Of a DNA stretch of 64,000 bases, positions 52,401 to 60,475 are shown piece after piece (the first letter of the stretch is position 1; every line of letters starts with the position of its first letter). The notes below the pieces were generated by a model that was not told where the DNA came from, made no database searches, and saw nothing but the letters and a program-made list of their open reading frames with translations. This stretch comes from Brevibacillus reuszeri. Lineage in GTDB: Bacteria; Bacillota; Bacilli; Brevibacillales; Brevibacillaceae. Made by a program: the position numbers and the translations under genes. The DNA is taken from the NCBI RefSeq assembly GCF_001187725.1, contig NZ_LGIQ01000020.1:563-64562 (forward strand), written 5' to 3'.

Positions 52401-52999
52401 TCCACATCAAACAGCTCGATACGCACTGGCCATTCAGAGTCGATCGGATAAAGGTCAATGATGCCACCTCGAACACTCAGTTCTCCTTTTCTCTCCACCA
52501 TATCGACGCGCTCGTAGCCAAGCTCAATACAGCGAAGCAAAAAGGCTTCGATGTCCAGCTCTTCACCGACAGCAAGCTTGATTTGCGATTCTCGCCAAAC
52601 ATGCGGGGGAACGACTAATCGGCGCAATCCTGCGAACGGCGCAACCAAAAAACCCGTAAAGCCCTGGGCCAAACGGTTGAATACATGAATTCTTTGGGCC
52701 AGCATTTCAGGACTGGCCACAGCAAGCTCTGAGCCGATCAGCTCGTTGCCTGGGTAGAGCAATACTTGATCGGGGTCAACCAGCTCGATCAAATCTTCGT
52801 ATACTTTTTGCGCCTGGTACATGTTATGGGTCACAACGCAAACAGGGCGATCAGTCATCTGTTTTACTGCCGCCATAAGCGTCTGTCTGGCTGATCCTGC
52901 CAAACCGGAGACGAGTTGTTCGTGTAGTCCCTTTTCCAGACCAGCCACGATCGTCCCGATATTTGTGTCCTGTTTCATCGGGTTAATGATGACTTGCAT
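49442..52999 (-). CDS. mfd: transcription-repair coupling factor
   Basis: An 1185-residue helicase-like translocase that removes stalled RNA polymerase and recruits UvrA. It shows a UvrB-like N-terminal region (APFAGLRRLV), the RNA-polymerase-interacting domain (YVVHVNHGIGKYLGIE), Walker A GDVGYGKTE, the DEEQ box in IVDEEQRFG and the TRG motif region, then the D7 C-terminal domain. Full length for the family. The ATG follows GAGAGGGG. It is flanked upstream by fin and pth as in Bacillus. Confidence 0.97.
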   Translation of the reverse strand: MQVIINPMKQDTNIGTIVAGLEKGLHEQLVSGLAGSARQTLMAAVKQMTDRPVCVVTHNMYQAQKVYEDLIELVDPDQVLLYPGNELIGSELAVASPEMLAQRIHVFNRLAQGFTGFLVAPFAGLRRLVVPPHVWRESQIKLAVGEELDIEAFLLRCIELGYERVDMVERKGELSVRGGIIDLYPIDSEWPVRIELFDVEVDSIRTFDMLSQRSLESVQTYVIGPAKEMFASTPLLQESAVRLEQKLGETVAKLKDGGAKEKVVERIGTDVERMSQGQRFPQLYSYISVIYPTEDTLLSYMPAETLLIIDEPSRVLDTSAQLQKEEAEWLTGRIIQGEYMANLSLSRTYEDIVMTKKRQIVYLSLFLRQSPKTQPQNIVNLTCRTMQNFHGQMNVLKTELARWKKSQDQIVFVAADMERARRLERVLHDYEMEADVLGDAVEMVPPGRPTIILGNLQTGFELPLNKLIVITEGEVFTAKQRKARKVQQTMNNAERIKNYLELKPGDYVVHVNHGIGKYLGIETKEILGIHKDYLHIQYAAGDSLFVPIDQIDHVQKYVASEEATPKIYSLGGSEWKRVKNKVQSSVKDIAEDLIKLYAVREAAVGHSFSTDTTEQREFESMFPYQETPDQLRAIAEVKSDMERKRPMDRLVCGDVGYGKTEVAIRAAFKAVMDGKQVAVLVPTTILAQQHYETFRERFSEYPIRVEVLSRFRSRKEQNASLKGLKEGTVDVVIGTHRLLSKDLQFRELGLLIVDEEQRFGVSHKEKLKQIKTNVDVMTLTATPIPRTLHMSMLGVRDLSVIETPPENRFPVQTYVMDYSPALVREAIERELARDGQVFFLYNQVQGIEQMAEQISMLVPDARIAVAHGQMNESELEGVILDFLEGNFDVLVSTTIIETGVDIPNVNTLIIYNADKMGLSQLYQLRGRVGRSNRIAYAYFTYQRDKVLTEVAEKRLQAIKEFTELGSGFKIAMRDLSIRGAGNLLGAEQHGFINTVGFDLYSQMLKDAIDELKGEVKQESVTPVEINLQLDAYIPSLYITDSRQKIEMYKKFVAVATLEDVDDLAEELLDRFGPVPKPVDNLLTISRLRVYALEHHITEISQKNPDEIKLLLHPSQNNNIDGGALFALASSWSRRVGLSGGQQITIAVKVKGLREDEGVQLVEKLLRQFHQVRRDTGTKEPYVLDK

Positions 53000-53216
53000 T
53001 CACTAATCCCCTCTCTCATTCTTCTCGGGTAAAAACCTCGACCAGGACTATTCATGGCAAGGTGTTTGCGTGTAGCTTAAAAGTTGTTATGCATTTCAGA
53101 AAGTTTATCTAGAGACGATTCGCTAAGATAACCGAATGGGTCGACCATGCGAAAAGAAGCCTTAGCTCCCCAAGCTAAGACCTTGTCAGTGCAAGCCTTC
53201 CAAAATGTGTATCCAC

Positions 53217-53447
53217 TTATTGAAGCGGGCTTCCAACTAGCGAGAGCTCTGGATTTTGATTCAGCGCTTCACGACAATAATCGCATGTGATGCTGACAAC
53301 CGTATCTCCACTCTGTTCTCTCGATATTATAAGAGCACGTTCCTCTGGGGTCAAGGAATCAAACCCGAGCTGCGCTTCTGTCACTTGTGCTTCATCAAAT
53401 TCGGCGATCTTCATACCGCAACAACGGCACGTATATCGTATGCTCAT
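53217..53447 (-). CDS. fin: anti-sigma-F factor Fin
   Basis: A 76-residue zinc-binding protein with CRCC (7-10) and CDYC (55-58) as ligands, matching B. subtilis Fin (YabK). Fin is made under sigma-F and sigma-G and inhibits sigma-F to allow the switch to sigma-G in the forespore. It lies between pth and mfd as in B. subtilis. GGGGGTGG precedes the ATG, and a good sigma-F promoter is 33 nt upstream. The 217 nt between fin and mfd contains only a small hairpin (53161-53179). Confidence 0.93.
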   Translation of the reverse strand: MSIRYTCRCCGMKIAEFDEAQVTEAQLGFDSLTPEERALIISREQSGDTVVSITCDYCREALNQNPELSLVGSPLQ

Positions 53448-53479
53448 GTATATGCCACCCCCATACTATTCATATCGAT

Positions 53480-53509
53480 TAGTATGGTCTCTTCGATAGC
53501 AAATCATAC
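53480..53509 (-). promoter_or_regulatory. sigma-F promoter of fin
   Basis: Minus strand GTATG (-35), exactly 15 nt, GACCATACTA (-10), against the consensus GYATA-N15-GGNNANAHTR. Only one base in each box departs. Confidence 0.65.
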
Positions 53510-53553
53510 TAGAGGCACACGTGTCCCTTAGGATATGGAGAATTTCATGCAGA

Positions 53554-54123
53554 TTACTTTTTCAAGCTGTTATAGTGATTCATCACTTTAACAAATGGCT
53601 CCCTTGTCCACATGGCGGCCGCATCTGCTGCAAGAGTAACTGCCTCGGTTATATCGGCTCTCTCGGCAGCAGGAAAGGCTTGAAGCACATAATCACTGAC
53701 ACTTCTGCCTGGCTCAGGGCGACTGATCCCTACCTTGATCCGCTTGAAATCCTGCGTACCCAAGTGCGCGATCATGGACTTGATGCCGTTATGTCCTCCA
53801 GCACTGCCTTTTTCACGCAAGCGGAGCTGCCCTGTTGGCAAATCAAGATCATCAAAGATGACGACCAGTTCATCCGGGATTAGCTTGTAAAATTTCAGAA
53901 TTTCCGCGACGGATTCGCCGGATAAGTTCATGTACGTCTGCGGCTTAACCAGAAGCACCTTTTCCGCTTCCAGTCTTCCCTCGCCTACAAGCGCGCGGAA
54001 CTTGTTCTGCGTAACAGGGATTCCCCATTTCTCGCTAATCTTATCTATGGCCATAAATCCAGCATTATGTCTCGTATCTTCATATTTTTTGCCAGGGTTG
54101 CCCAATCCGATGATCACTTTCAC
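53554..54123 (-). CDS. pth: peptidyl-tRNA hydrolase
   Basis: Recycles peptidyl-tRNA released from ribosomes. The 189-residue protein has GLGNPG at the start, catalytic His19 in RHNAG, Asp in VIFDDLDLP and GGHNGIKS. The start is GTG with TAGGAGGGAG upstream. It is separated from rplY by a terminator-like hairpin but keeps the conserved order prs-ctc-pth-fin-mfd. Confidence 0.96.
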   Translation of the reverse strand: MKVIIGLGNPGKKYEDTRHNAGFMAIDKISEKWGIPVTQNKFRALVGEGRLEAEKVLLVKPQTYMNLSGESVAEILKFYKLIPDELVVIFDDLDLPTGQLRLREKGSAGGHNGIKSMIAHLGTQDFKRIKVGISRPEPGRSVSDYVLQAFPAAERADITEAVTLAADAAAMWTREPFVKVMNHYNSLKK

Positions 54124-54179
54124 TTCTTGCTCCCTCCTAATCTCCCCTCATTGTACTAGAATGGCCTCGCGAACAAAAG

Positions 54180-54208
54180 AAAAAGGCTCAGATGAATCAC
54201 CCTGAGCC
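54180..54208 (-). terminator. terminator after rplY
   Basis: Minus strand GGCTCAG, 10-nt loop, CTGAGCC, TTTTTC, 16 nt after the rplY stop. pth may depend on readthrough or its own promoter. Confidence 0.65.
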
Positions 54209-54223
54209 CTTCTTCGTCATTGG

Positions 54224-54847
54224 CTACACTTTTTTTGCTTGCTCGGTTTCCGATGCTGCCTGTTCAGCAACCTCAGCAGCAGCATGCTGTGCTTCAATCG
54301 ACTCCTCCGACTTCGCTTTAACCGGCAATACACTGATCAGTACCTCTGTCATATCTAACCCCAGCTCTACCCCTGGAGGAATCTGCAAATCACTGACCAA
54401 CACCACATCGCCGATATGGAAGCCATCCACGTCTACCGTAAACGTCTCAGGAATGTTTCCTGGCAGGCAGCTGACCTCTACGCTATGTCGAACGAGCGTT
54501 GCGACTCCCAGCTCCGGATCTCCTGTCATGAGGACCGGAACCGTCGTGTGAATCTTTTCATTCATGTTGATCTTTTTAAAGTCGGCATGTAGGATATTTC
54601 CCATTAACGGGTGACGCTGCAGCTCGTACACCATCACATCATGCGAGCTGCCATCTACGGTTAATCGAAAAGGTTTGTTCGTCGCCTGATGGCGAAGAGC
54701 AGCATCCAAATCCTTGCCCAAGACCTGGATGGTCTGATTGCCCATATCGCTGCCGTAAACAATAGCAGGTACCCACCCATTTCTCCGCAATGCCTTAATG
54801 GTGTTGCCCGTGCCTAGAGCGCGCGATTGTGCCTGTATCGCTTCCAC
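54224..54847 (-). CDS. rplY: ribosomal protein bL25, general stress form Ctc
   Basis: 5S rRNA-binding protein of 207 residues: an L25 domain (~1-95) followed by the C-terminal CTC domain (~100-190), then a Glu/Ala-rich tail. B. subtilis Ctc is induced by stress (sigma-B). The GTG start follows AAGGAGG. The leader folds so that GGAGGTTT of the ribosome site pairs with AAACCTCC 42 nt upstream, so initiation may be regulated. It lies between prs and pth. Confidence 0.93.
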   Translation of the reverse strand: MEAIQAQSRALGTGNTIKALRRNGWVPAIVYGSDMGNQTIQVLGKDLDAALRHQATNKPFRLTVDGSSHDVMVYELQRHPLMGNILHADFKKINMNEKIHTTVPVLMTGDPELGVATLVRHSVEVSCLPGNIPETFTVDVDGFHIGDVVLVSDLQIPPGVELGLDMTEVLISVLPVKAKSEESIEAQHAAAEVAEQAASETEQAKKV

Positions 54848-54908
54848 AAAAAAACCTCCTTCAGACCGCTAGTAAAAGTTTCCTCACTAGCTTGTCCATC
54901 GGAGGTTT
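54848..54908 (-). promoter_or_regulatory. rplY leader hairpin hiding the ribosome site
   Basis: AAACCTCC and GGAGGTTT form an 8-bp outer stem, and GCTAGT/ACTAGC an inner 6-bp stem. The 3' arm is the rplY Shine-Dalgarno and is followed by seven T, so it can act as an attenuator or a translational switch. A further small hairpin (54915-54931) follows the prs stop. Confidence 0.5.
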
Positions 54909-54938
54909 ATTTCAATCCCCTAAAAGGGGATGGCTTGA

Positions 54939-55889
54939 TTAATCAAATAGCTTGCTTACAGACAGCTCTTCGTGTACGCGAATAATCGCTTCACCGATGA
55001 TTGGCGCAACGGACAGAACCGTAATTTTATCAATCAGTTTATCTTCTGTCAGCGGGATCGAGTTGGTTACGATCAGCTCGCGAATCTTCGAGTTGGCGAT
55101 GCGCTCGATAGCTGGTCCAGACAGAACTGGATGTGTGCAGCATGCGTATACTTCACGAGCACCAGCTTCAACCAGTGCACTCGCAGCGAGTGTGATGGTT
55201 CCAGCTGTATCGATGATATCGTCAATGATGATTGCTGTCTTGCCTTCAATGTTCCCTACGATATTCATAACCTCAGCTACGTTTGGCTCAGGACGACGTT
55301 TGTCGATAATGGCAATTGGCGCTTCCAGACGCTCAGCCAATTTGCGGGCACGAGTAACCCCACCATGGTCAGGAGATACAACCACGATGTCCGAGAGGCC
55401 TTTTTCAGAGAAGTGTTTACCCAAGATTGGTACTCCCAGCAGGTGATCCACAGGGATGTCGAAAAACCCTTGGATTTGTGTAGCATGCAGGTCCATTGTG
55501 ATGACACGTTGTGCCCCTGCAGTTTCGATCAAATTAGCAACCAGCTTGGCAGTGATCGGATCACGTGCGCGTGCTTTGCGATCTTGACGAGCATAGCCGT
55601 AGTAAGGAATCACCACGTTGATGCTTTTTGCAGAAGCGCGTTTGAGTGCGTCCACCATTACCAAAAGCTCCATCAGGTGTTCATTAACGGGAGCAGACGT
55701 TGGCTGAATAACAAATACGTCACAACCGCGAACGCTTTCATTCAATTTGATTTGGCATTCGCCGTCACTAAAGCGCACTGCTTGTGCGTTTCCGAGCGGT
55801 ACACCAATGTGTTCAGCGATTTCTTTTGCCAGTTCTGGGTTTGCGTTGCACGTAAATACCTTCAGTTTTGGGTCGCGGTAGTTAGCCAT
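54939..55889 (-). CDS. prs: ribose-phosphate pyrophosphokinase
   Basis: Makes PRPP from ribose 5-phosphate and ATP, feeding the nadC, hpt and purine steps in this window. The 316-residue class I enzyme has VVSPDHGGVTRAR, DLHATQIQGFFDIPVDHL and the PRPP loop IIIDDIIDTAGT. It lies 22 nt after glmU, the conserved glmU-prs pair of Bacillus. Confidence 0.97.
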   Translation of the reverse strand: MANYRDPKLKVFTCNANPELAKEIAEHIGVPLGNAQAVRFSDGECQIKLNESVRGCDVFVIQPTSAPVNEHLMELLVMVDALKRASAKSINVVIPYYGYARQDRKARARDPITAKLVANLIETAGAQRVITMDLHATQIQGFFDIPVDHLLGVPILGKHFSEKGLSDIVVVSPDHGGVTRARKLAERLEAPIAIIDKRRPEPNVAEVMNIVGNIEGKTAIIIDDIIDTAGTITLAASALVEAGAREVYACCTHPVLSGPAIERIANSKIRELIVTNSIPLTEDKLIDKITVLSVAPIIGEAIIRVHEELSVSKLFD

Positions 55890-55911
55890 GATCTTCTCTT
55901 AGAACCTCCCG

Positions 55912-57297
55912 TTATGATTGCTTTTTGCCCTTGCGAGGCATTTTGCTAGCGTAGTCTAATTTATTTACCTGACGCTCACGTGCAATCGCAAGCGCATTAT
56001 CTGGTACATCCTGATTGATTGTCGAGCCTGCAGCAACGTATGCATTTTGTCCCACTGTAACCGGAGCAACCAAATTGGTATTGCAACCAATGAATGCCCC
56101 ATCCTGCACAATGGTTTTATGCTTGACGGCACCATCGTAATTGACAGTAATGGTTCCGCAGCCAATATTGACTCCGTCACCAATTTCCGCGTCACCTACG
56201 TAGCTAAGATGAGGGACCTTGCTTCCGTCACCAATTTTTGCATTTTTCAATTCTACGAAATCGCCGACCTTGGCTTTGCGTCCGATCTGTGTTCCCGGAC
56301 GAATGTAGGCGTATGGACCAATCGCCGTTTCTGCATCGACACTTGCATCAACCATGACAGAGTACGTAATGGAAACACCATCAGCCATTTCGACATTGGT
56401 CAAATCGACTTGTGGACCGATGACGCAATCAGTACCAATGGTTGTCCGTCCGCGCAAGTGTGTACCTGGCTCGATTACGGTATCCGATCCGATGATCACA
56501 TCCGCCTCGATGTACGTAGAGGAAGGATCAATAATCGTCACACCATTGCGCATATGCGTTGTCGCAATACGCTTACGCATGTACGTCTCGGCTTCAGACA
56601 GCTGCACGCGATCGTTGACACCCATCGTTTCATCTGGGTCCTTCGCTTCGAATGCGACGACTTTTTCACCAGCATCGCGTAAAATGGCGACGCAGTCTGT
56701 TACATAGTATTCACCTTGCACGTTGTCATTTTTCACTTCCGCCAAGGCTTTCCATAATTTTCGGTTGTCATAACAATATATTCCGGTATTAATCTCGCGG
56801 ACCGCCCTTTCCTCATCGGAGGCGTCCTTATGTTCCACGATTCGCAATACTTCGCCCGACTCATTGCGCACGATGCGCCCATAACCAGTAGGATCAGGAA
56901 GCACGGCTGTCAAAACAGTCGCTGCCGCTTGCTGTTCCTCGTGATAGCGCAGCAAATCAGACAACGTCTGAGCAGACAAGAGAGGGACATCTCCGTACAA
57001 AAGAAACGTAGTGCCTTCTTTATCTTGTAAAAACGGCGCTGCCTTCGAAACGGCATGTGCCGTTCCCAACTGTTCTTCTTGCAGTGCATAAGTGATGTCC
57101 TCGCCTAGTTTGGCGCGGACTGCGTCAGCACCATGACCTACGACGACAACGATTTCCTCAACCTGCATGTTGCCAAGCGTATCCACTACATGCTGGACCA
57201 TTGGCTTACCGCACACAGGGTGCAAAACCTTGTACAGCTTCGATTTCATCCGTGTACCCTGACCAGCTGCCAGAACCACGGCATGGATCTTAGACAT
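55912..57297 (-). CDS. glmU: bifunctional UDP-GlcNAc pyrophosphorylase / GlcN-1-P acetyltransferase
   Basis: Last two steps of UDP-GlcNAc synthesis. Of 461 residues, the N-terminal uridyltransferase shows LAAGQGTRMKSKLYKVLH and LLYGDVPLL. The C-terminal half is a left-handed beta-helix of hexapeptide repeats ending in the acetyltransferase. ATG 57297 has GGAGGG at 5 nt; nine earlier in-frame codons are unsupported. A TTGAAA-N17-TATAGT promoter precedes it. Confidence 0.97.
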   Translation of the reverse strand: MSKIHAVVLAAGQGTRMKSKLYKVLHPVCGKPMVQHVVDTLGNMQVEEIVVVVGHGADAVRAKLGEDITYALQEEQLGTAHAVSKAAPFLQDKEGTTFLLYGDVPLLSAQTLSDLLRYHEEQQAAATVLTAVLPDPTGYGRIVRNESGEVLRIVEHKDASDEERAVREINTGIYCYDNRKLWKALAEVKNDNVQGEYYVTDCVAILRDAGEKVVAFEAKDPDETMGVNDRVQLSEAETYMRKRIATTHMRNGVTIIDPSSTYIEADVIIGSDTVIEPGTHLRGRTTIGTDCVIGPQVDLTNVEMADGVSITYSVMVDASVDAETAIGPYAYIRPGTQIGRKAKVGDFVELKNAKIGDGSKVPHLSYVGDAEIGDGVNIGCGTITVNYDGAVKHKTIVQDGAFIGCNTNLVAPVTVGQNAYVAAGSTINQDVPDNALAIARERQVNKLDYASKMPRKGKKQS

Positions 57298-57328
57298 GTC
57301 AACCCTCCATCGTAGAAGTTCCACAATG

Positions 57329-57357
57329 ACTATATCTTAATCATATGTGGATTTCAA
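57329..57357 (-). promoter_or_regulatory. sigma-A promoter of glmU-prs-rplY
   Basis: Minus strand TTGAAA (57352-57357), 17-nt spacer, TATAGT (57329-57334), 32 nt before the glmU ATG. Confidence 0.6.
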
Positions 57358-57493
57358 GACACTGGATGCAGGATTCTGACTGTTTCCCTGATCTTTCCTG
57401 AAAGTTAGCCATATAACGTACAACATTTAATTTTCTGATAAAAGTGTGATATATTGATGGGCGAAAGGGGTTTTTTAGAGGAGGTAGGAATAC

Positions 57494-58510
57494 ATGAGTG
57501 CTCACGTTTACTTGCTGACCGGATATTTGGGAAGCGGAAAAACCACACTTTTGCAAAAACTGCTTACTCATCTGCAGCAACAGGATGACAAGGTTGTGGT
57601 TTTGATGAACGAAATGGGAGAAGAAGATATTGATGGCGAACAGCTGCAAGGTTTTGGTTTCCCCGTAAAAAAATTGTTGGATGGCTGCATTTGCTGCTCT
57701 ATCCAGGGAGAATTGACCGAGGGGCTTAAGGACATTCTTCAATCACTTGGGCCGGACCGTATTCTTATCGAAACGACTGGTGTCGCAGACCCGATTGAAG
57801 TGGTCGATGCACTGACACATCCAGAATTGTACGATCGCCTCGATTTGCGCGGAATCATCAGTGTCGTAGACGCATCGCGTTTCCTGGAGCTCAATTCACG
57901 CTTTTCATCCACAAGCTCTTTAGTCAAGACCATCCGCAATCAAGTCAAATACGCAGACTTGCTCCTATTAAATAAAATGGATCTCGCTACTGCCGATGTG
58001 CTTCAGAAAGTGGAGCAGAAGTTAAAAGAGCTAAACCCACTTGCCCCGATCCATACAACGATCCAAAGCGACATGGATCTAAACCGTCTTTTGTCCGTCG
58101 AGCGCCTGGCAAAGCAATACAAAAAAGACAATGACACCGCGAAAGCTGTACCTGTTCAAAAAACGATTGGACGACTCTCGCCCATGGACAAGCTCAAACA
58201 ATCATTGGGGCTTCGAACGAGCCAGCCTTCACTCTACAACAGTATTGACAGCTTTTCCCACCAATTCACGGGACCTGTCCATGCGGAAAAATTTGAAGAC
58301 TTTCTCTATGCGCTGCCAAAAAACGTCTATCGAGCCAAAGGCTACGTGCAGTTTCATGGCAAGCAAGAGCTTATCTCCTTTCAACATACAGACAATCAGG
58401 TTCATTTGTTTCCATTTGAAAATTTCGGTCCAAAAATGGTAGCTGTCTTCATCGGAGAAGGAATGGATCAGGAAAAAATCTTGAACGATCTAAAAGATTG
58501 CTACATGTAA
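57494..58510 (+). CDS. CobW/P47K-family metal-chaperone GTPase
   Basis: A 338-residue G3E GTPase: Walker A GYLGSGKT (10-17), the metal-binding CxCC in GCICCSI (65-68), Walker B ETTGVADP and guanine-specificity LNKMD. The C-terminal CobW domain (~260-335) is present. Family members load zinc or cobalt into target proteins. It lacks the His-rich loop of many zinc versions, and no Zur box is visible upstream. It is the only plus-strand gene in this region, inserted between glmU and spoVG. GAGGAGG precedes the ATG. Confidence 0.88.
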   Translation: MSAHVYLLTGYLGSGKTTLLQKLLTHLQQQDDKVVVLMNEMGEEDIDGEQLQGFGFPVKKLLDGCICCSIQGELTEGLKDILQSLGPDRILIETTGVADPIEVVDALTHPELYDRLDLRGIISVVDASRFLELNSRFSSTSSLVKTIRNQVKYADLLLLNKMDLATADVLQKVEQKLKELNPLAPIHTTIQSDMDLNRLLSVERLAKQYKKDNDTAKAVPVQKTIGRLSPMDKLKQSLGLRTSQPSLYNSIDSFSHQFTGPVHAEKFEDFLYALPKNVYRAKGYVQFHGKQELISFQHTDNQVHLFPFENFGPKMVAVFIGEGMDQEKILNDLKDCYM

Positions 58511-58522
58511 ACGGACACCGAA

Positions 58523-58549
58523 GCACCCTGCCAGTAAGGGACAGGGTGC
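58523..58549. terminator. bidirectional terminator between the CobW-type gene and spoVG
   Basis: Stem GCACCCTG/CAGGGTGC with an 11-nt loop. It is T-rich on the plus side and lies in the short gap between the two convergent stops. Confidence 0.65.
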
Positions 58550-58558
58550 TTAGTTTGT

Positions 58559-58846
58559 TTATGCACCAGCTTCGATGGTGCTTTCTTCTTCTTGACCTAC
58601 GCGTTCGTACTCATTCAATACTGCCGCTTGAATTTTTTCTCGAGTAGTCGAGGAAATCGGGTGCGCGATATCACGGAATTCTCCATCCGGTGTGCGCTTG
58701 CTCGGCATGGCTACAAACATGCCATTGTTCCCGTCAATGACACGGATATCATGAACCACGAATTCGTGGTCGATTGTAATGGATGCAATCGCTTTCATCC
58801 TACCATCCGTATTCACTCGGCGAAGTCTTACGTCTGTAACTTCCAT
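58559..58846 (-). CDS. spoVG: septation/RNA-binding protein SpoVG
   Basis: A 95-residue protein of the conserved SpoVG family: MEVTDVRLRRV, IDHEFVVHDIRVIDG and MPSKRTPDGEFRDIAHPI. It is nucleic-acid binding and affects septum formation and gene expression in Bacillota. It is preceded by a sigma-H promoter and an AT-rich stretch like the classic B. subtilis spoVG promoter. It lies between ridA and glmU as in Bacillus, apart from the inserted GTPase. Confidence 0.97.
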   Translation of the reverse strand: MEVTDVRLRRVNTDGRMKAIASITIDHEFVVHDIRVIDGNNGMFVAMPSKRTPDGEFRDIAHPISSTTREKIQAAVLNEYERVGQEEESTIEAGA

Positions 58847-58884
58847 CTAGTTCACTCCCTTTATCTATGAAACGCGTTTAGGAG

Positions 58885-58975
58885 TATTTCCACCCTCTGG
58901 GTAAATATTCCTGCTAATCTTATGCAAATTTTTATAAAATATATAAAATTATTCATATCATTGAGTATATTTACG
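58885..58975 (-). promoter_or_regulatory. sigma-H promoter of spoVG with AT-rich upstream region
   Basis: Minus strand GCAGGAATA (58906-58914), 13 nt, TGGAAATA (58885-58892), close to the B. subtilis spoVG sigma-H sequence. About 60 nt of almost pure A/T follows upstream (58915-58975), as in the AbrB-bound region there. Confidence 0.65.
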
Positions 58976-59006
58976 AAACAAGCTTGAGACCAGGGTCATA
59001 AAAACA

Positions 59007-59056
59007 TTAGAAAACTTAGCTACGCCAAGCTTTTGGCGGAGCCTTAGTTGCACTTA
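59007..59056. repeat. hairpin-rich dispersed repeat, partial copy R3
   Basis: TTAGAAAACTTAGCTACGCC, AAGCTTTTGGCGGAG and GTTGCACTTA match the second module of R2. Similarity resumes in the following terminator region. It lies between spoVG and ridA. Confidence 0.65.
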
Positions 59057-59092
59057 TACTATCATCCTTACATTTATACTTTCCGATAGTAC

Positions 59093-59129
59093 AAAAAACA
59101 GCCCGATGCTGGCTATGCGCATCAGGCTG
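59093..59129 (-). terminator. terminator after ridA
   Basis: Minus strand CAGCC, GATGC, loop, GCATC, GGCTG, then six T. Confidence 0.75.
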
Positions 59130-59195
59130 ATTTCTATTTTTACGGCCGCTAGTACGCGTCCTCTCCCCAAGGAGCAGACCACGATAGTCAGCCTC

Positions 59196-59582
59196 TTATG
59201 CTTCCAAATAAGCAACGACTTCAATTTCTACTTTCACGTCACGCGGCAGACGCGCAACCTCTACAGTAGAACGAGCCGGTTTATGGTCGCCAAAATACTG
59301 ACCGTACACTTCGTTCAATTGACCAAAATCGTTCATGTCCTTAATAAAGACGGTTGCTTTCACAACGCTGGACAAGCTGCCACCTGCTTCTGCCAATACC
59401 GCCTGGATATTTGCAAAAACCTGATGTGCCTGCGTTGCGATGTCGCCCTCTACCAGTGTACCATCTGCACGCAGCGGGATTTGTCCGGATGCAAACAGGA
59501 ACGGACCTACCTTAGCCGCTTGGCTGTAAGGACCGATTGCTGCTGGAGCCTTGTCAGTTGAAACAAAAGAGATTGCCACCAT
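59196..59582 (-). CDS. ridA: enamine/imine deaminase RidA (YabJ)
   Basis: A 128-residue YjgF/YER057c/UK114 protein that hydrolyses reactive 2-aminoacrylate and related enamines. The signature region is intact: IGPYSQA near the N-terminus, ASGQIPL, and ARSTVEVARLP with the substrate-binding Arg. It follows purR by 4 nt. In B. subtilis yabJ is co-transcribed with purR and needed for full PurR function. Confidence 0.95.
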   Translation of the reverse strand: MVAISFVSTDKAPAAIGPYSQAAKVGPFLFASGQIPLRADGTLVEGDIATQAHQVFANIQAVLAEAGGSLSSVVKATVFIKDMNDFGQLNEVYGQYFGDHKPARSTVEVARLPRDVKVEIEVVAYLEA

Positions 59583-59586
59583 TCAT

Positions 59587-60420
59587 CTACTCCCCTCTAT
59601 TTTCAAAAAAGCTGCCTAGCTCAATTTCTATCTGCTTACCCTTGATGTCTACATCCTGCAGCTTGGCAAGTGAAACATATTCATCGACCAGACGCTCGGA
59701 AACGTCTGCCGTTGTTTCCACCAAAACGCCACACCCAACTACGGTAGCACGGAATTCCTGCAAAAGATCGATCATGCCGCGCAGCGTACCGCCTGCTTTC
59801 ATGAAGTCGTCCACAATCAGGACACGCGACTGTTCAGCCAGGGCACGTCTCGCCAGTGACATGGTTTGAATCCGCTTACTGGAACCTGATACATAATTAA
59901 TGCTCACAACTGAACCTTCCGTCACCTTGTTGTCACGGCGCACGATGACCACCGGTACATTGAGGAACATCGCTGTTGCATAGGCAAGTGGAATTCCTTT
60001 GGTTTCCACCGTCATGACAACATCCACGTTCTTTTCCGCATAGGCCGTTGCAAAAATTTTGCCGATCTGGGACATCGTTGACGGGTTACCGAGAATGTCC
60101 GACATGTACAGGTACCCACCTGGCAAAAGCCGCTCCGGATTAGCCAGATGTACAATCAGATCGCGAACAAACTGAAGGGCCTCGTCCGTTTTGACCTGAG
60201 GAATAAACTTTACTCCTCCTGCCGCCCCCGCCACCGTCTTCAGCAAGCCTACACCTTGGACTTCAAACGCTTCCTTGATAATAGACAAGTCCTCACTAAT
60301 GGATGATTTCGCCGCCCCGTATTGTTCGGCAAACAAAGTAAGAGGAGTCAGTGTGTGGGGATGAGCAAGCAAGTGCTGCGTCATGTCGACCAGACGGGCA
60401 CTTCTGCGCAATTTCTTCAT
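59587..60420 (-). CDS. purR: purine operon repressor PurR
   Basis: A 277-residue regulator of the Bacillota type: an N-terminal winged helix (LVDMTQHLLAHPHTLTPL) and a phosphoribosyltransferase-like effector domain with the PRPP motif VLIVDDFMKAGGT (200-212). PRPP binding relieves repression of purine genes. It is followed by ridA, as in B. subtilis. Confidence 0.96.
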   Translation of the reverse strand: MKKLRRSARLVDMTQHLLAHPHTLTPLTLFAEQYGAAKSSISEDLSIIKEAFEVQGVGLLKTVAGAAGGVKFIPQVKTDEALQFVRDLIVHLANPERLLPGGYLYMSDILGNPSTMSQIGKIFATAYAEKNVDVVMTVETKGIPLAYATAMFLNVPVVIVRRDNKVTEGSVVSINYVSGSSKRIQTMSLARRALAEQSRVLIVDDFMKAGGTLRGMIDLLQEFRATVVGCGVLVETTADVSERLVDEYVSLAKLQDVDIKGKQIEIELGSFFENRGE

Positions 60421-60475
60421 GGCTCTTCCTCCAAAACCGAATATTATGGTGCTAATGTATCATTTCCATACGGGT

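Noticed and set aside
53161..53179. Terminator between fin and mfd
   Set aside because: CTTAGCT/AGCTAAG forms a stem, but no T-run follows on either strand.
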